64,000 nucleotides of DNA from an uncultured Bacteroidales bacterium (lineage in GTDB: Bacteria > Bacteroidota > Bacteroidia > Bacteroidales > UBA932): positions 51,285-115,284 of the forward strand of contig ONII01000009.1 in assembly GCA_900317845.1 (NCBI GenBank), read 5' to 3'. The notes beneath the pieces were generated by a model. It saw nothing but the letters and a program-made list of their open reading frames with translations, did not search any database and was not told the origin of the DNA. Position numbers and translations under genes: made by a program. Shown piece by piece: positions 17,314 to 26,066 of the stretch (positions are counted from its first letter, which is position 1; every line of letters begins with the position of its first letter).

Positions 17314-18438
17314 ATGGCAGAAGAGAAAAAACCCTGGTGGTATTCCACCTATGACGCTTTTGATACCTTCCTGCGTGTACCGGGTACGGTAACCCGCAAG
17401 GGCGCCCATGTGCGCGACGGTATCGACCTCAAGCGTGTGATGATCATGGTTGTGGTCGCTCTGGTTCCCGCTGCCTTGTTCGGCATGTACAATGTGGGTC
17501 TCCAGACTTCCACCGTCTACGGACTGGAGTGGGGCTTCTGGCAAATGTTCTTCTATGGACTGCTCAGGATGCTTCCCCTGTTCGTGGTTTCCTATGTAGT
17601 GGGTCTTGCCATTGAGTTTGCAAGTTCCCAGATTCGCGGAGAAGAAGTGAACGAGGGGTACCTCGTCACCGGCTTCCTCATTCCCCTGATTGTTCCTGTG
17701 GACGTTCCCCTGTGGATGCTCGCCCTGGCCGTTGCGTTCTCCGTTATCTTCGTCAAAGAAGTGTTCGGCGGCACCGGCATGAACATCTGGAACCCGGCCC
17801 TGGTGGCACGCGCCTTCCTGTTCTTCTCCTATCCTTCCAGCATGTCCGGCTCCAGCGTGTGGGTTTCCAAGACCTGGGTACCCGCCCTCAAGGACGTAGA
17901 TGCCATCAGTGCAGCTACCCCGCTGGCCATCGCCCATGACGGTGCCTTCGACGCCGCCACCGGTGCCGTGGGTCAGTACTCCTTCATGGATATGGTGTGG
18001 GGCTTCATTCCCGGTTCCACCGGTGAAACCAGCGTGATTGCCATCCTGCTGGGTGGTATCCTCCTGGTTTGGAGCGGTGTGGCTTCCTGGAAGATTATGG
18101 TCTCCTCCGTGGCCGGCGGCCTCCTGGTCGGCTGGCTGGGCCAACTGGCTGGTGCCACCGCCGTTCCCTGCTACTATCAGCTGGTAATGGGCGGCTTCCT
18201 GTTCGGCTCCGTATTCATGGCCACCGACCCTGTCACCGCTGCCCAGACGGAAACCGGCAAGTGGATCTACGGCTTCCTGGTAGGTGCCCTGGCCGTGGTT
18301 GTACGCCTGTGGAACCCCGGTTACATGGAAGGCATGATGCTCGCCATCCTGCTCATGAACACCTTTGCTCCGCTCATCGACCACTGCGTAGTGTCCGTGC
18401 ACACCAGCCGCAGGGCCAAGAAAGCTGTAAACGCCTAA
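17314..18438 (+). CDS. nqrB: Na+-NQR subunit B (covalent FMN, quinone site)
   Basis: 374-residue membrane subunit with about ten hydrophobic segments. It carries one covalent FMN, riboflavin and part of the quinone and Na+ paths. The FMN-attachment segment reads DAISAATPLA (residues 196-205), so Thr 202 is the expected phosphodiester-linked residue; the usual SGAT is SAAT here. It is homologous to RnfD, but the neighbouring nqrA and nqrF settle the complex as NQR. Confidence 0.96.
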   Translation: MAEEKKPWWYSTYDAFDTFLRVPGTVTRKGAHVRDGIDLKRVMIMVVVALVPAALFGMYNVGLQTSTVYGLEWGFWQMFFYGLLRMLPLFVVSYVVGLAIEFASSQIRGEEVNEGYLVTGFLIPLIVPVDVPLWMLALAVAFSVIFVKEVFGGTGMNIWNPALVARAFLFFSYPSSMSGSSVWVSKTWVPALKDVDAISAATPLAIAHDGAFDAATGAVGQYSFMDMVWGFIPGSTGETSVIAILLGGILLVWSGVASWKIMVSSVAGGLLVGWLGQLAGATAVPCYYQLVMGGFLFGSVFMATDPVTAAQTETGKWIYGFLVGALAVVVRLWNPGYMEGMMLAILLMNTFAPLIDHCVVSVHTSRRAKKAVNA

Positions 18439-18450
18439 AGGAATTGCGCT

Positions 18451-19263
18451 ATGAATACAAATAATAATGTATATACCGTCATCTACACCACCGTCATTGT
18501 GGTGGTAGTAGCAGCGCTCCTTGCATTCGTCTCCCAAAGCCTCAAGGCCAAGCAGGATGCGAATGAAAAGGCCGATACCATCTCTCAGATGCTCACCGCC
18601 GCCGGGTATGCCACCAAGGCAGATCTGGAGAAGCTGGGCAACACCGCCGTCCTTGCCAAGTACGACGAGGAGATTGAAGACGCTTTCGTGATTAATTTGG
18701 ACGGCGACAAGCTCCGGGAACTGGAAGGCAACGATGTCTTCAGCCCCAAGCAGCTCAAACGCCAGAACTACAACCTCAAGGGCGGTCCCAACAAAACCGG
18801 TGAACCGGAACTTCCCGTGTTCATCTTCAAGAACGGCCGCACCGTGGTTCCCATCTACGGAGCCGGTCTGTGGGGTCCTATCTGGGGCTACCTCTCCTTC
18901 GAAGCAGACCAGCAGACCATCGGCGGCGCCTACTTCGACCACGAGTCGGAGACCGCCGGCCTGGGCGCCAAGATTAAGGACGATCCTTCCTTCCAGGCAC
19001 AGTTCGTGGGAGAAAAAGCCCTCTTTGCCGATAGCAACGTGTTTGATATCGTGAAAGGTGGCGCACCCAAGGATGCAGAAGGCAAGTCCATGATTGACAA
19101 CAAGATTGACGCTATCACCGGTGCCACCATGACCTCCAACGGTCTGGATGCCGCCATTGACACCTGGCTGGCCGCCTATGCGAAGTATTTCCAGGGCAAT
19201 AAGCCTGCCTGCGAGCAGCCCTGCTGCCAGGAAATCGAAACCACAAAATGTGAGGAGGAATAA
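18451..19263 (+). CDS. nqrC: Na+-NQR subunit C (covalent FMN) with Cys-rich tail
   Basis: 270 residues: one N-terminal transmembrane helix (about 7-28) and a periplasmic FMN domain. The flavinylation motif DAITGATMTS (221-230) ends with the acceptor Thr 228. GLWGPIWGYLSF is the conserved core. Beyond the family's usual C-terminus there is a tail NKPACEQPCCQEIETTKC with four Cys in about 15 residues, not a normal NqrC feature. The FMN would be attached by an ApbE flavin transferase, which is not in this window. Confidence 0.95.
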   Translation: MNTNNNVYTVIYTTVIVVVVAALLAFVSQSLKAKQDANEKADTISQMLTAAGYATKADLEKLGNTAVLAKYDEEIEDAFVINLDGDKLRELEGNDVFSPKQLKRQNYNLKGGPNKTGEPELPVFIFKNGRTVVPIYGAGLWGPIWGYLSFEADQQTIGGAYFDHESETAGLGAKIKDDPSFQAQFVGEKALFADSNVFDIVKGGAPKDAEGKSMIDNKIDAITGATMTSNGLDAAIDTWLAAYAKYFQGNKPACEQPCCQEIETTKCEEE

Positions 19264-19266
19264 GCC

Positions 19267-19881
19267 ATGGATGCAAAACTGAAAGAAACCATTCTGAACC
19301 CCATTTTCAAGGGGAACCCCATTACCGTCCTGGTGCTGGGCATTTGCTCCTCCCTGGCGGTTACCGTAACGCTGAAAGGCGCCCTGGTGATGACCCTGTC
19401 CGTAATTGTGGTAACGGGCATTTCCAGCCTCATCCTTTCCCTGCTCCGCAACACCATTCCCGGCCGTGTGCGTATCATCGTCCAGTTGGTGGTGGTGGCC
19501 ATGATGGTTATTCTGGTGGACCAAATCCTCAAGAGCTTTGAAGCCACCTATGCCATTGACAAGCAGCTGTCCGTGTACATCGGCCTCATCATTACCAACT
19601 GTATCGTGATGGGCCGTATCGAGGCTTTCGCCCTGGGCAACAAGCCCTGGCCCAGCTTCCTGGACGGCGTTGCCAACGGTGCCGGTTATGGCCTTATCCT
19701 CCTTATCGTTGCCTTCTTCCGCGAGCTCCTGGGCAGCGGAACCCTGTTTGGCATCGATATTCTGAACCGCTTTGGTTATGTTCCCAACAACCTGGTCATT
19801 CTGCCGCCCTTCGCCCTCATCCTCCTGGGATGCATTGTGTGGGTGCAGCGCAGCATCCAGAAAGACCTGCAGGAAAAATAA
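19267..19881 (+). CDS. nqrD: Na+-NQR subunit D
   Basis: 204-residue membrane subunit with six helices, a paralogue of NqrE with inverted topology. The two share the Fe centre between the half-helices carrying conserved Cys (GICSSLAVTVTLK and LIITNCIVMGRIEAFA here). It lies 3 bp after nqrC. It is similar to RnfE. Part of the sodium-translocating core of the complex. Confidence 0.95.
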   Translation: MDAKLKETILNPIFKGNPITVLVLGICSSLAVTVTLKGALVMTLSVIVVTGISSLILSLLRNTIPGRVRIIVQLVVVAMMVILVDQILKSFEATYAIDKQLSVYIGLIITNCIVMGRIEAFALGNKPWPSFLDGVANGAGYGLILLIVAFFRELLGSGTLFGIDILNRFGYVPNNLVILPPFALILLGCIVWVQRSIQKDLQEK

Positions 19882-19893
19882 AGTACATGCCCT

Positions 19894-20490
19894 ATGGAAT
19901 ATCTTAGCTTATTCGTAAAGTCCATCTTCGTGGACAACATGATTTTCGCTTACTTCCTGGGAATGTGCTCGTTCCTGGCGGTATCGAAAAACGTGAAGAC
20001 CGCTGCCGGCCTGGGCCTCGCAGTTATCTTCGTGCTCCTGGTTACGCTTCCTATCAACTATCTCCTCAATACCTACGTGCTCGCACCCGATGCCCTCATC
20101 GAAGGGGTGGACCTGAGCTTCCTCAGCTTCATCATCTTCATTGCCGTCATCGCCGCCATTGTGCAGATTGTGGAAATGGTGGTAGAGAAATTCTCTCCCG
20201 AACTCTATTCCGCGCTGGGTATCTTCCTGCCGCTGATTGCCGTGAACTGCGCCATCCTGGGCGGTTCCCTGTTCATGCAGCAGAAAGACTTCCTGAACAT
20301 TGGCGAGGCCACGGTGTACTCCCTGGGTTCCGGCCTTGGCTGGTTCCTGGCCATCGTTTCCCTGGCTGCCATCCGCGAGAAAATGAGCTACTCCAACGTT
20401 CCGGCCGCTCTCAAGGGCCTGGGTATCACCTTTATCACCGTGGGTCTGATGGGTATCGCCTTCATGACCTTCATGGGCATAGCACTGTAG
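19894..20490 (+). CDS. nqrE: Na+-NQR subunit E
   Basis: 198-residue membrane subunit with six helices, partner of NqrD. The Cys-bearing motifs [18 protein letters not shown] and [18 protein letters not shown], thought to ligand the intramembrane iron cluster, are intact. It is similar to RnfA. It begins 12 bp after nqrD and ends 12 bp before nqrF. Confidence 0.95.
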   Translation: MEYLSLFVKSIFVDNMIFAYFLGMCSFLAVSKNVKTAAGLGLAVIFVLLVTLPINYLLNTYVLAPDALIEGVDLSFLSFIIFIAVIAAIVQIVEMVVEKFSPELYSALGIFLPLIAVNCAILGGSLFMQQKDFLNIGEATVYSLGSGLGWFLAIVSLAAIREKMSYSNVPAALKGLGITFITVGLMGIAFMTFMGIAL

Positions 20491-20502
20491 GAGGAAAGCA
20501 TT

Positions 20503-21777
20503 ATGGGTAATACAATCATCTACTCCATCATCGTCATTACAGTAGTGACCCTGATTCTGGTGGCCCTCCTCCTTTGGATCAAGAGCGCCCTCACCCCTTC
20601 CGGTACCGTCAAGATCAACATCAATAACGGCACCAAAGAGCTGGAAGTAACTCCCGGCGGCGATGTCATGCACACCCTGGCAGACCACGGCATCTTCCTT
20701 CCCTCTGCCTGCGGCGGCAAGGCCAACTGCGGCCAGTGCAAACTGCAGGTGCTGGAAGGCGGCGGCACCATCCTTCCTACGGAAACAGGCTTCTTCTCCC
20801 GCAAACAGATCAAGGAAGGCTGGCGTCTGGGCTGCCAGGTGAAGGTAAAGGACAACATCCAGATCGCCGTTCCGGAAAGCGCCCTGAGCGTGAAAAAGCT
20901 GGAATGCGAGGTTATCTCCAACGAGAACGTTGCCACCTTCATCAAGGAATTCACCGTCAAGCTTCCGGAAGGCGAGCACATCGACTTCAAGTCCGGTGAA
21001 TACATCCAGATTGACATTCCCGAATACGAGGCCGACTTTGCCGATATGGGCGTGGCCGATATCTACAAGGGCGACTGGGAGAAGTACGGTATCACTTCCC
21101 TGAAGTTCAAGAACACCGTTCCCACCATCCGCGCGTACTCAATGGCCTCGTATCCCGCCGAGAAAGACCTCATCAAGCTGAACGTGCGTATCGCAACCCC
21201 TCCGTTCGACCGCACCCAGCCCAAGGGCGTGTTCAAGTTCGTCCCCGGTGTTCCTCCGGGAATCGCCTCCACCTATGTGTTCTCCCGCAAACCCGGAGAC
21301 AAGGTGATGATTTCCGGTCCCTACGGTGAGTTCCTGCTCCCGAAGGACGACCCTGACAGCCAGGAATATGTATTCGTGGGCGGCGGCGCCGGCATGGCTC
21401 CCCTCCGCAGCCACATCATGCACCTGTTCAAGACCCTCAAGACCAAGAAGGAAGTGCACTTCTTCTATGGCGCCCGCGCCCTGGTGGAAGCCTTCTACCT
21501 GGAAGACTTTGCAGAAATCGAGAAAGATTTCCCGAACTTCCACTTCCATCTGGCCCTGGACCGTCCGGACCCGGCAGCCGATGCAGCAGGCGTGAAGTAC
21601 ACCGCCGGTTTTGTTCACAACGTAATGAACGAGACCTACCTGAAGAACCACGAAGCCCCCGAGGATATCAAATACTTCATGTGCGGTCCGCCCATGATGA
21701 CCAAGTGCGTATGCGACCTCCTGGACAGCCTGGGTGTTGCCCCCGAGAGCATCCTCTTCGATAACTTCGGCGGTTAA
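20503..21777 (+). CDS. nqrF: Na+-NQR subunit F (NADH dehydrogenase, 2Fe-2S, FAD)
   Basis: 424-residue electron-entry subunit. An N-terminal helix (about 5-27) anchors it. The 2Fe-2S ferredoxin domain has Cys 70, 76, 79 and 111 (LPSACGGKANCGQCKL...LGCQV). The FAD domain carries RAYSMASYP and the NADH domain carries YVFVGGGAGMAPLRSH and YFMCGPPMM; the C-terminus is LFDNFGG, as in the family. It is the last gene of the operon and is followed by a strong terminator. Confidence 0.97.
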   Translation: MGNTIIYSIIVITVVTLILVALLLWIKSALTPSGTVKININNGTKELEVTPGGDVMHTLADHGIFLPSACGGKANCGQCKLQVLEGGGTILPTETGFFSRKQIKEGWRLGCQVKVKDNIQIAVPESALSVKKLECEVISNENVATFIKEFTVKLPEGEHIDFKSGEYIQIDIPEYEADFADMGVADIYKGDWEKYGITSLKFKNTVPTIRAYSMASYPAEKDLIKLNVRIATPPFDRTQPKGVFKFVPGVPPGIASTYVFSRKPGDKVMISGPYGEFLLPKDDPDSQEYVFVGGGAGMAPLRSHIMHLFKTLKTKKEVHFFYGARALVEAFYLEDFAEIEKDFPNFHFHLALDRPDPAADAAGVKYTAGFVHNVMNETYLKNHEAPEDIKYFMCGPPMMTKCVCDLLDSLGVAPESILFDNFGG

Positions 21778-21791
21778 CAGCCCCCACAAAA

Positions 21792-21820
21792 TCGGTAGAA
21801 AAAGTTTTTTTTCAACCGAT
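21792..21820 (+). other. Weak hairpin after nqrF
   Basis: ATCGGT and ACCGAT flank an A/T-rich loop with eight consecutive T. It may assist termination ahead of the stronger hairpin 20 bp further on. Confidence 0.4.
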
Positions 21821-21832
21821 TCCCATACAGAA

Positions 21833-21872
21833 AAAGTGTTGTTTCACGAAAAAACATGTGAAACAACACTTT
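21833..21872 (+). terminator. Strong terminator of the nqr operon
   Basis: A perfect 15-bp stem (21833-21847 with 21858-21872, core GTGTTGTTTCAC) with a 10-base A-rich loop, then CTTTTT. Confidence 0.92.
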
Positions 21873-21886
21873 CTTTTTACCGATGC

Positions 21887-21918
21887 TTGGAAGTGTGGCC
21901 CGACTTACTGTAGCTTTG
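21887..21918 (+). promoter_or_regulatory. -33/-7 promoter of the surface lipoprotein pair
   Basis: TTG at 21887-21889, 21-bp spacer, TAGCTTTG at 21911-21918; ATG at 21945. Confidence 0.7.
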
Positions 21919-21944
21919 CCGGTGACATAAAACAACACGTCATC

Positions 21945-22961
21945 ATGACACGAAGCGAAAAAACAGGCCGGACTCTCAATCGACACTACCTTTCATCTTC
22001 ACTGCGCTCTTCCGCGTGCCGCGCCTCTGCGACAATGCTGGCTGCACTCCTGCAGCTGCCGGCCTTTTTTTCCTCGTGTAGTTCACACGCCTACACGCCT
22101 GAAACGGCGCCTGTATATACTACTTTACAATGGACCAAAACGCCTGCGCCCGAGGCCGTAGATCTCTTTTTCTTTGAGACAGAGGGCAGCCAGCTCCTGG
22201 ATGCCTATCAACAGATTGTGCAGTTGGACCGGGAAAAACCCGTATACGGAATGTGCGCTCTGGGAGCCAAACGCCTGGTGGCACTCTCGGGCATGGCTGG
22301 GGAGACCGCCCGCTGGGCCGATATCCGCACGCTGGGGAACTTGCAAAAGCACGTTTTCTCGCTGGCGGAGGAATCGGCCCGGACTCCCCTTCTCTTTGGA
22401 CAGGCGCAACTGGAAGCAGGCGCCTCGCGGCGCTGCGTCCTGGACATGAATCCACTTCTGAGTGCCATCCGGCTCCGTTCCGTCTCCTGCGACTTCCTGG
22501 GACGGCCGTATTTTGGCGAACCTTTTTTTCTTACCCAAATCTTTCTGACATACGCCGGCTCCGAGTACCGGCCGCTGGAAGGAGGAGACGGAGAACCGGT
22601 GTCGTGGGTGAACCCGGGGTATCTGGACACGGTGGCCCTGCGCGCATTCAAAGAGCCCTCCCTGCTATGGCAGGAGGGACCGGGAGAGGTGAGTTGGACG
22701 CCGGTGTACACGGAGCAAACCTTCTACTGCTATCCCGGCAGCCGGACCCGTCTGGTGCTGGAGGCCCGCTACGATACCCTTACCTGCTATTACCCCATCC
22801 CTTTGCCACAACTGGTGGCGGGAACTTGCCTGGAGATGGACGTCACCCTCACAAGGCTGGGAGCGTCGGACCCGGATTTTCCCACCGTTAGCGGGGCGGT
22901 TTCCCTTCACACCCAACGGATTCCCTGGGACATGAGGGAACCGGTAACTGTCACCTATTGA
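21945..22961 (+). CDS. Putative surface lipoprotein, fimbrillin-cluster type (DUF5119-like)
   Basis: 338 residues. A long basic N-terminal region precedes a hydrophobic stretch and lipobox (LQLPAFFSSCSS, Cys near residue 46), so it should be lipidated and exported. An inner ATG at about codon 31 would give a more ordinary signal peptide. The mature part is beta-rich with no enzyme motif. It is followed after 3 bp by a DUF4906 lipoprotein; such pairs occur beside fimbrial tip/anchor genes in Bacteroidales. The DUF5119 label is from general resemblance and context only. Confidence 0.6.
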   Translation: MTRSEKTGRTLNRHYLSSSLRSSACRASATMLAALLQLPAFFSSCSSHAYTPETAPVYTTLQWTKTPAPEAVDLFFFETEGSQLLDAYQQIVQLDREKPVYGMCALGAKRLVALSGMAGETARWADIRTLGNLQKHVFSLAEESARTPLLFGQAQLEAGASRRCVLDMNPLLSAIRLRSVSCDFLGRPYFGEPFFLTQIFLTYAGSEYRPLEGGDGEPVSWVNPGYLDTVALRAFKEPSLLWQEGPGEVSWTPVYTEQTFYCYPGSRTRLVLEARYDTLTCYYPIPLPQLVAGTCLEMDVTLTRLGASDPDFPTVSGAVSLHTQRIPWDMREPVTVTY

Positions 22962-22964
22962 GCC

Positions 22965-24242
22965 ATGAAAACATACCTTTTGTATCTATTCTTCATATTG
23001 TTCGTTTTGGTCGGATGCACGCGCGCAGAGCTCTCCACAATCTCTGTCAGCTTTTCCTTACTACCTGAGAGCAATTTCCCCACGCGTGCAAACGACCCCG
23101 ACGAAGACCGCATTGCCGACTACAACCTGTTCATTTTCAACGCATACGGGCTGTTGGAAGAAAAGGTGTATGTTTCCTCCAGGCAGCTGGAAACGGAGAA
23201 TGGTGTGGTTACCCACCATACAAGGCTCATGCAAAACGTACCCTACACCATCCTGGCCGCGGCCAACCTGGGCTACGAACTCCCCTGCCGCACACTGGCG
23301 GAGGCCAAGGCCTATCGCTACCATATGGCCTACCCGGACGAGTTCACGCCGGGCATTCCCATGGCGGTTGTCCTGGACAACGTCCGGGTGGGTGAAGACG
23401 GGCACTTTCCCCTGCCCCTGAAGCGGCTGATGGCGCGCGTGGACCTCAGGATAGACCGGACCGGCCTGGACCCGGACGTTCATTTTACGGTACGCAGCGT
23501 CCAGATTGGCGGGTGCCCCGCCTCCGTTCAGCTATTCAACGTACAAAGCAAGGCGGAATCCCGGGAACACATTTTCCGGGAGGGCTTTGTGAAAAGCTGG
23601 CGGGAAGTGGATGCGCTGAATAGAGAAGAGAGCCTGGGGATGAGCGGTACCTGTCACTTTTATCTTCTTGAAAACTGCCAGGGAGACCTGCTGGAAAACG
23701 TCACCACCGACCAGGGAAAGGTGTTTCAAAACAGCCTATACCAGGAGGTTTGTTCCTATATAGAGATCAAGGCCGATTACCGCTCCCCTCTTTGGAACAG
23801 CCGGAGCGACAGTTTCCTCATCTACCGCTTCTACCTGGGGGAGAATCTGAACAATTTTGACGTGGAGCGGAACGTGTGCTACCAGATAAGCGTACGGCCG
23901 GAAGGCGATGGTTTGAGGGAAGACAGCTGGCGGGTGGATAAAAGTGGCCTGGAGCCTGCCGACAAAGCCTTTATCCTGCATCCGGCGGCCTACAACGAAT
24001 GCCGGAGCGGCGAGGATTTCCACCTCTGGTGCGAAGTGCGGCCCGCCGGCACACCCATGACCATTGACCCGCTGGCCCACGACACAGACCCGCGGGTGCA
24101 GGAAGTCTTTGACTATACGGTGGACGACGACGGCTACGGACTCACGCTGCATACCAAGAAGGGCGGCACGGCCGTGGTTTACTTCAAGGCCGGCCCGCCG
24201 GTAAACCGGGATACCCTGGCCCTGGTGGTTGTGGACCCATAA
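22965..24242 (+). CDS. DUF4906-type surface lipoprotein
   Basis: 425 residues with a lipoprotein signal (LYLFFILFVLVGCTRAE, lipid-acceptor Cys near 18). The mature part carries NFPTRANDPDEDRIADYNLFIFNAYGLL, the N-terminal fimbrillin/Mfa-like pattern, and later VERNVCYQISVRPEGDGLREDSWRVDKSGL, characteristic of DUF4906 proteins. These are cell-surface proteins related to minor fimbrial components of Bacteroidales. It is the second gene of a two-gene unit and ends 1 bp before the convergent glycosyltransferase gene. No major fimbrillin or FimB-like anchor is seen next to it. Confidence 0.75.
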   Translation: MKTYLLYLFFILFVLVGCTRAELSTISVSFSLLPESNFPTRANDPDEDRIADYNLFIFNAYGLLEEKVYVSSRQLETENGVVTHHTRLMQNVPYTILAAANLGYELPCRTLAEAKAYRYHMAYPDEFTPGIPMAVVLDNVRVGEDGHFPLPLKRLMARVDLRIDRTGLDPDVHFTVRSVQIGGCPASVQLFNVQSKAESREHIFREGFVKSWREVDALNREESLGMSGTCHFYLLENCQGDLLENVTTDQGKVFQNSLYQEVCSYIEIKADYRSPLWNSRSDSFLIYRFYLGENLNNFDVERNVCYQISVRPEGDGLREDSWRVDKSGLEPADKAFILHPAAYNECRSGEDFHLWCEVRPAGTPMTIDPLAHDTDPRVQEVFDYTVDDDGYGLTLHTKKGGTAVVYFKAGPPVNRDTLALVVVDP

Positions 24243-24243
24243 C

Positions 24244-25167
24244 TCAGTGCTTTTTGAGCCACCGCTTAACCTTGAACAAGCGGTAGCGGTACTTGAGGGA
24301 AGACATGGCGCTGCCTGGTACCTGCATCACCTCTTCCCTCAGGAAGGGAAATTCCCCAAAAATGGAAGGGGAAAAGCAGATAGCTTTCCATCCGCAATAG
24401 GCATACAAATAAGGCAGAAAACGGTCGATGGGGCTCTTCCTTCCCCGCCAGTAGGCAATGAGCTGCAGGAAATTACGGGCCGATGCCGCATCCCGCTCTG
24501 CCTTCTGCACATTGGAAATAGAAGATCTACGGTCCCTCCTGTAATGGTAGAGCGGCTGCGGGACCCGCACGCAGGTATGGGCATAGAGGAACACCTGTGC
24601 AAGCAGTACCATATCCTCGTGCATGCCGATGGTGGGGAAAAACAATTCCTGCCGGAAAAGGCTCCGGCGAATGAGTTTATTCCACACATAGGCACCGGCA
24701 TGGAAACACATGAAAGCATCTGCATACGCCTGGCAATCGGCATAGGCACGCACCTTTTTTTCCTTCCGGTGCCCGTCTTCATACTCATGATAAGCATAAC
24801 AATAGGCCACGTCGGCCTGTGCGCCTTCAATGGCTTTGAGGAGTTCCTCCACCATGTTTTCTTCCAGCCAGTCATCGGAATCTACATGCAAGACATAGAT
24901 ACCCGAGGCCGCTTTGAGCCCGGTCAGACGGGCCTGGGGCAAGCCGCCATTTTCTTTACGAATCACCTGTACCCTGCGCTCCGGATACCGGGCCAGCACC
25001 CCTTGTAATACAGAGAGCGAACCATCCTTGCACCCGTCGTCCACAAAAATGAACTCGCAATCTTGCCAGGCCGTTTGCCGAAGGAGTGATTCGGCACACC
25101 GCCCTATGTAAGGTTCCACCCCGTAAAACGGGACGATTACCGATACTTTTACCTGAGACATAGCCAT
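24244..25167 (-). CDS. Family 2 glycosyltransferase
   Basis: 307 residues, GT-A fold: VKVSVIVPFYGVEPYIGRCAESLL, FIFVDDGCKDGSL, the nucleotide-sugar DxD-type VLHVDSDDWLEENM, and an acceptor domain with MHEDMVLLAQVF. The last gene of a minus-strand run. Its start overlaps the preceding GT2 gene by 19 bp; the ATG at 25161 is also possible. It shares architecture with its neighbour, so the two probably arose by duplication. Likely to add hexose or hexosamine to a surface glycan. Confidence 0.88.
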   Translation of the reverse strand: MAMSQVKVSVIVPFYGVEPYIGRCAESLLRQTAWQDCEFIFVDDGCKDGSLSVLQGVLARYPERRVQVIRKENGGLPQARLTGLKAASGIYVLHVDSDDWLEENMVEELLKAIEGAQADVAYCYAYHEYEDGHRKEKKVRAYADCQAYADAFMCFHAGAYVWNKLIRRSLFRQELFFPTIGMHEDMVLLAQVFLYAHTCVRVPQPLYHYRRDRRSSISNVQKAERDAASARNFLQLIAYWRGRKSPIDRFLPYLYAYCGWKAICFSPSIFGEFPFLREEVMQVPGSAMSSLKYRYRLFKVKRWLKKH

Positions 25168-26066
25168 AGTTTAAGGATAAGTTGTTGTATGAGCAAAACG
25201 CGACGACGGGGCATCAGGGGCAGTTTCCGGGCCTTTTCCTTCAGGAAAGGATAGTCGGTGAACAGGCTGCGGTCCATTGAATATCCCACCCAGGCAGCGT
25301 GAAGAAAGAGCTCGTTCTCCAGCCCCGTTACAGGGGAATCGGCCTGCCCGGCAAAAGCGCAGTAGAAGTCCATCATGTTGCGGGCGCTGCGGGAACGGCG
25401 TACAGCTTTTTTTACCCGTGTGGCACTGCCCCGGTTGGTGCGGTCGTAATGATATAGGCCTTCCTTGAGTTGCACCACCTTCCGGGCCCTATAGAGCGCC
25501 TGCGTGCAGAACACCAGGTCTTCGTGCATGGAATAGACCGGATAGAAAAGGCCCTCACAGAGGCCTCTGCGCCAGAATTTATTCCATACGTAACCATACG
25601 CGCCGTCATTGTACAGGCGCCGGCGGAAAAGGCCGGTATCGGCAATGGAACTGGCTTTCTCGCTATCCAGTTTGCTGCGCCTGGCGTACTCCTTCCAGAA
25701 ATCGAACACCACGACGTCGGCCTGCGTAGCCTGTGCATAAGCCACCAGTTTCTCAATGGCGCAGGTCTCCAGCCAATCATCGGAGTCCACCATGAGCACA
25801 TATTCCCCTCTTGCCGCTTCCAGGCCGGTTTTTCTTGCCAGCGACTGCCCCTCGTTGGGCTTGGAGAGGATTTGGACGCGCTGAGCCACGGCCGGATATT
25901 CCGACAAAACTTCCTTGAGTACAGCTACGGAACGGTCCGGCGAGCTGTCGTCCACAAAGAGGAACTCCACCTCCGGGTAAGTCTGTGCAAAAAGGCTCCG
26001 AGCGCAGCGGGAGATGTACGCCTCCACACCATAAACGGGCACAATGACGGAAACAAGCGGCTGCAT
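25149..26066 (-). CDS. Family 2 glycosyltransferase
   Basis: 305 residues with the same order of motifs as the next gene: VSVIVPVYGVEAYISRCARSLFAQTY, FLFVDDSSPDRSV, YVLMVDSDDWLETCA and MHEDLVFCTQALY. It begins at an ATG whose A is the last base of the upstream gene's TGA, so translation is coupled. A basic C-terminus (MPRRRVLLIQQLILKLWLCLR) may associate with the membrane. Substrate unknown. Confidence 0.88.
   Translation of the reverse strand: MQPLVSVIVPVYGVEAYISRCARSLFAQTYPEVEFLFVDDSSPDRSVAVLKEVLSEYPAVAQRVQILSKPNEGQSLARKTGLEAARGEYVLMVDSDDWLETCAIEKLVAYAQATQADVVVFDFWKEYARRSKLDSEKASSIADTGLFRRRLYNDGAYGYVWNKFWRRGLCEGLFYPVYSMHEDLVFCTQALYRARKVVQLKEGLYHYDRTNRGSATRVKKAVRRSRSARNMMDFYCAFAGQADSPVTGLENELFLHAAWVGYSMDRSLFTDYPFLKEKARKLPLMPRRRVLLIQQLILKLWLCLR

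Noticed and set aside
17293-19524. A 743-codon open frame antisense to nqrA-nqrD
   Set aside because: Composition is His/Gly/Gln-rich without any family motif and it is the third-position shadow of well-supported nqr genes. Similar long antisense frames over the flippase (379-1809), spt (4227-5423), glutamine synthetase (11534-13045) and the capD-like gene (41071-42870) were rejected for the same reason.
16000-21777. Rnf complex instead of NQR
   Set aside because: The nqrA and nqrF types and the A-B-C-D-E-F order identify NQR; no RnfB or RnfC ferredoxin-type subunits are present.
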